From assembly GCA_003542955.1 (NCBI GenBank), contig DPJP01000105.1, positions 1 to 5,626 on the forward strand: DNA of 5,626 nucleotides, given 5' to 3'. Made by a program: the position numbers and the translations under genes. This document shows, one piece after another, positions 5,598 to 5,626 of the stretch; within the stretch, counting starts at the first letter, position 1; each line of letters begins with the position of its first letter. The notes below the pieces were generated by a model. The model saw only the letters and a list, made by a program, of their open reading frames with translations. It made no database searches and had not been told where the DNA came from. Source of the DNA: Armatimonadota bacterium (GTDB lineage Bacteria; Armatimonadota; Zipacnadia; Zipacnadales; UBA11051).

Positions 5598-5626
5598 CGC
5601 AAGCCTGCCTCCCAGCAGTTCTGCAC

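Overview
The window is GC-rich bacterial DNA, apparently chromosomal. It holds the 3' end of one gene on the + strand, three genes on the - strand that read as a compact block, and one small + strand gene diverging from that block. I see no rRNA, tRNA, insertion sequence, CRISPR array or phage gene. The host cannot be named. A heparinase-type polysaccharide lyase, strong Shine-Dalgarno sites and frequent GTG/TTG starts fit a free-living, polysaccharide-degrading GC-rich bacterium. Planctomycetota, Armatimonadota or a related uncultured lineage would fit, but this is a guess.

Layout. Positions 2-409 (+) are the C-terminal 135 residues of a heparinase II/III-like protein. A long near-perfect hairpin (430-468) and a second, partly competing hairpin (465-505) follow it and probably end transcription. 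The convergent - strand block then reads right to left. It starts with a papain/C39-like cysteine peptidase candidate (4947-3313, TTG start with an excellent ribosome binding site). Next, overlapping it, is an unusual two-domain protein (about 3353-1323): a xylose-isomerase-like TIM barrel fused to a class III nucleotide cyclase catalytic domain. Last, after a 144-bp gap, is a short single-domain asparaginase homologue (1178-687).

Right of the peptidase gene is a non-coding divergent region (4961-5323). It carries a possible + strand promoter and a perfect 9-bp stem-loop, and leads to a 58-codon gene (5324-5500) with a textbook AGGAGG site. Another hairpin lies near the right edge.

How the genes may work together. 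The peptidase and the barrel-cyclase genes overlap on the same strand, so they are almost certainly co-transcribed and probably translationally coupled. The barrel-cyclase keeps both metal-binding aspartates and the transition-state arginine. It lacks the usual purine-selecting lysine/aspartate pair and the conserved asparagine, so its product is not predictable and may not be cAMP or cGMP. The working inference is a ligand-sensing or sugar-binding cyclase linked to a peptidase. The role of the asparaginase-like protein in this is unproven.
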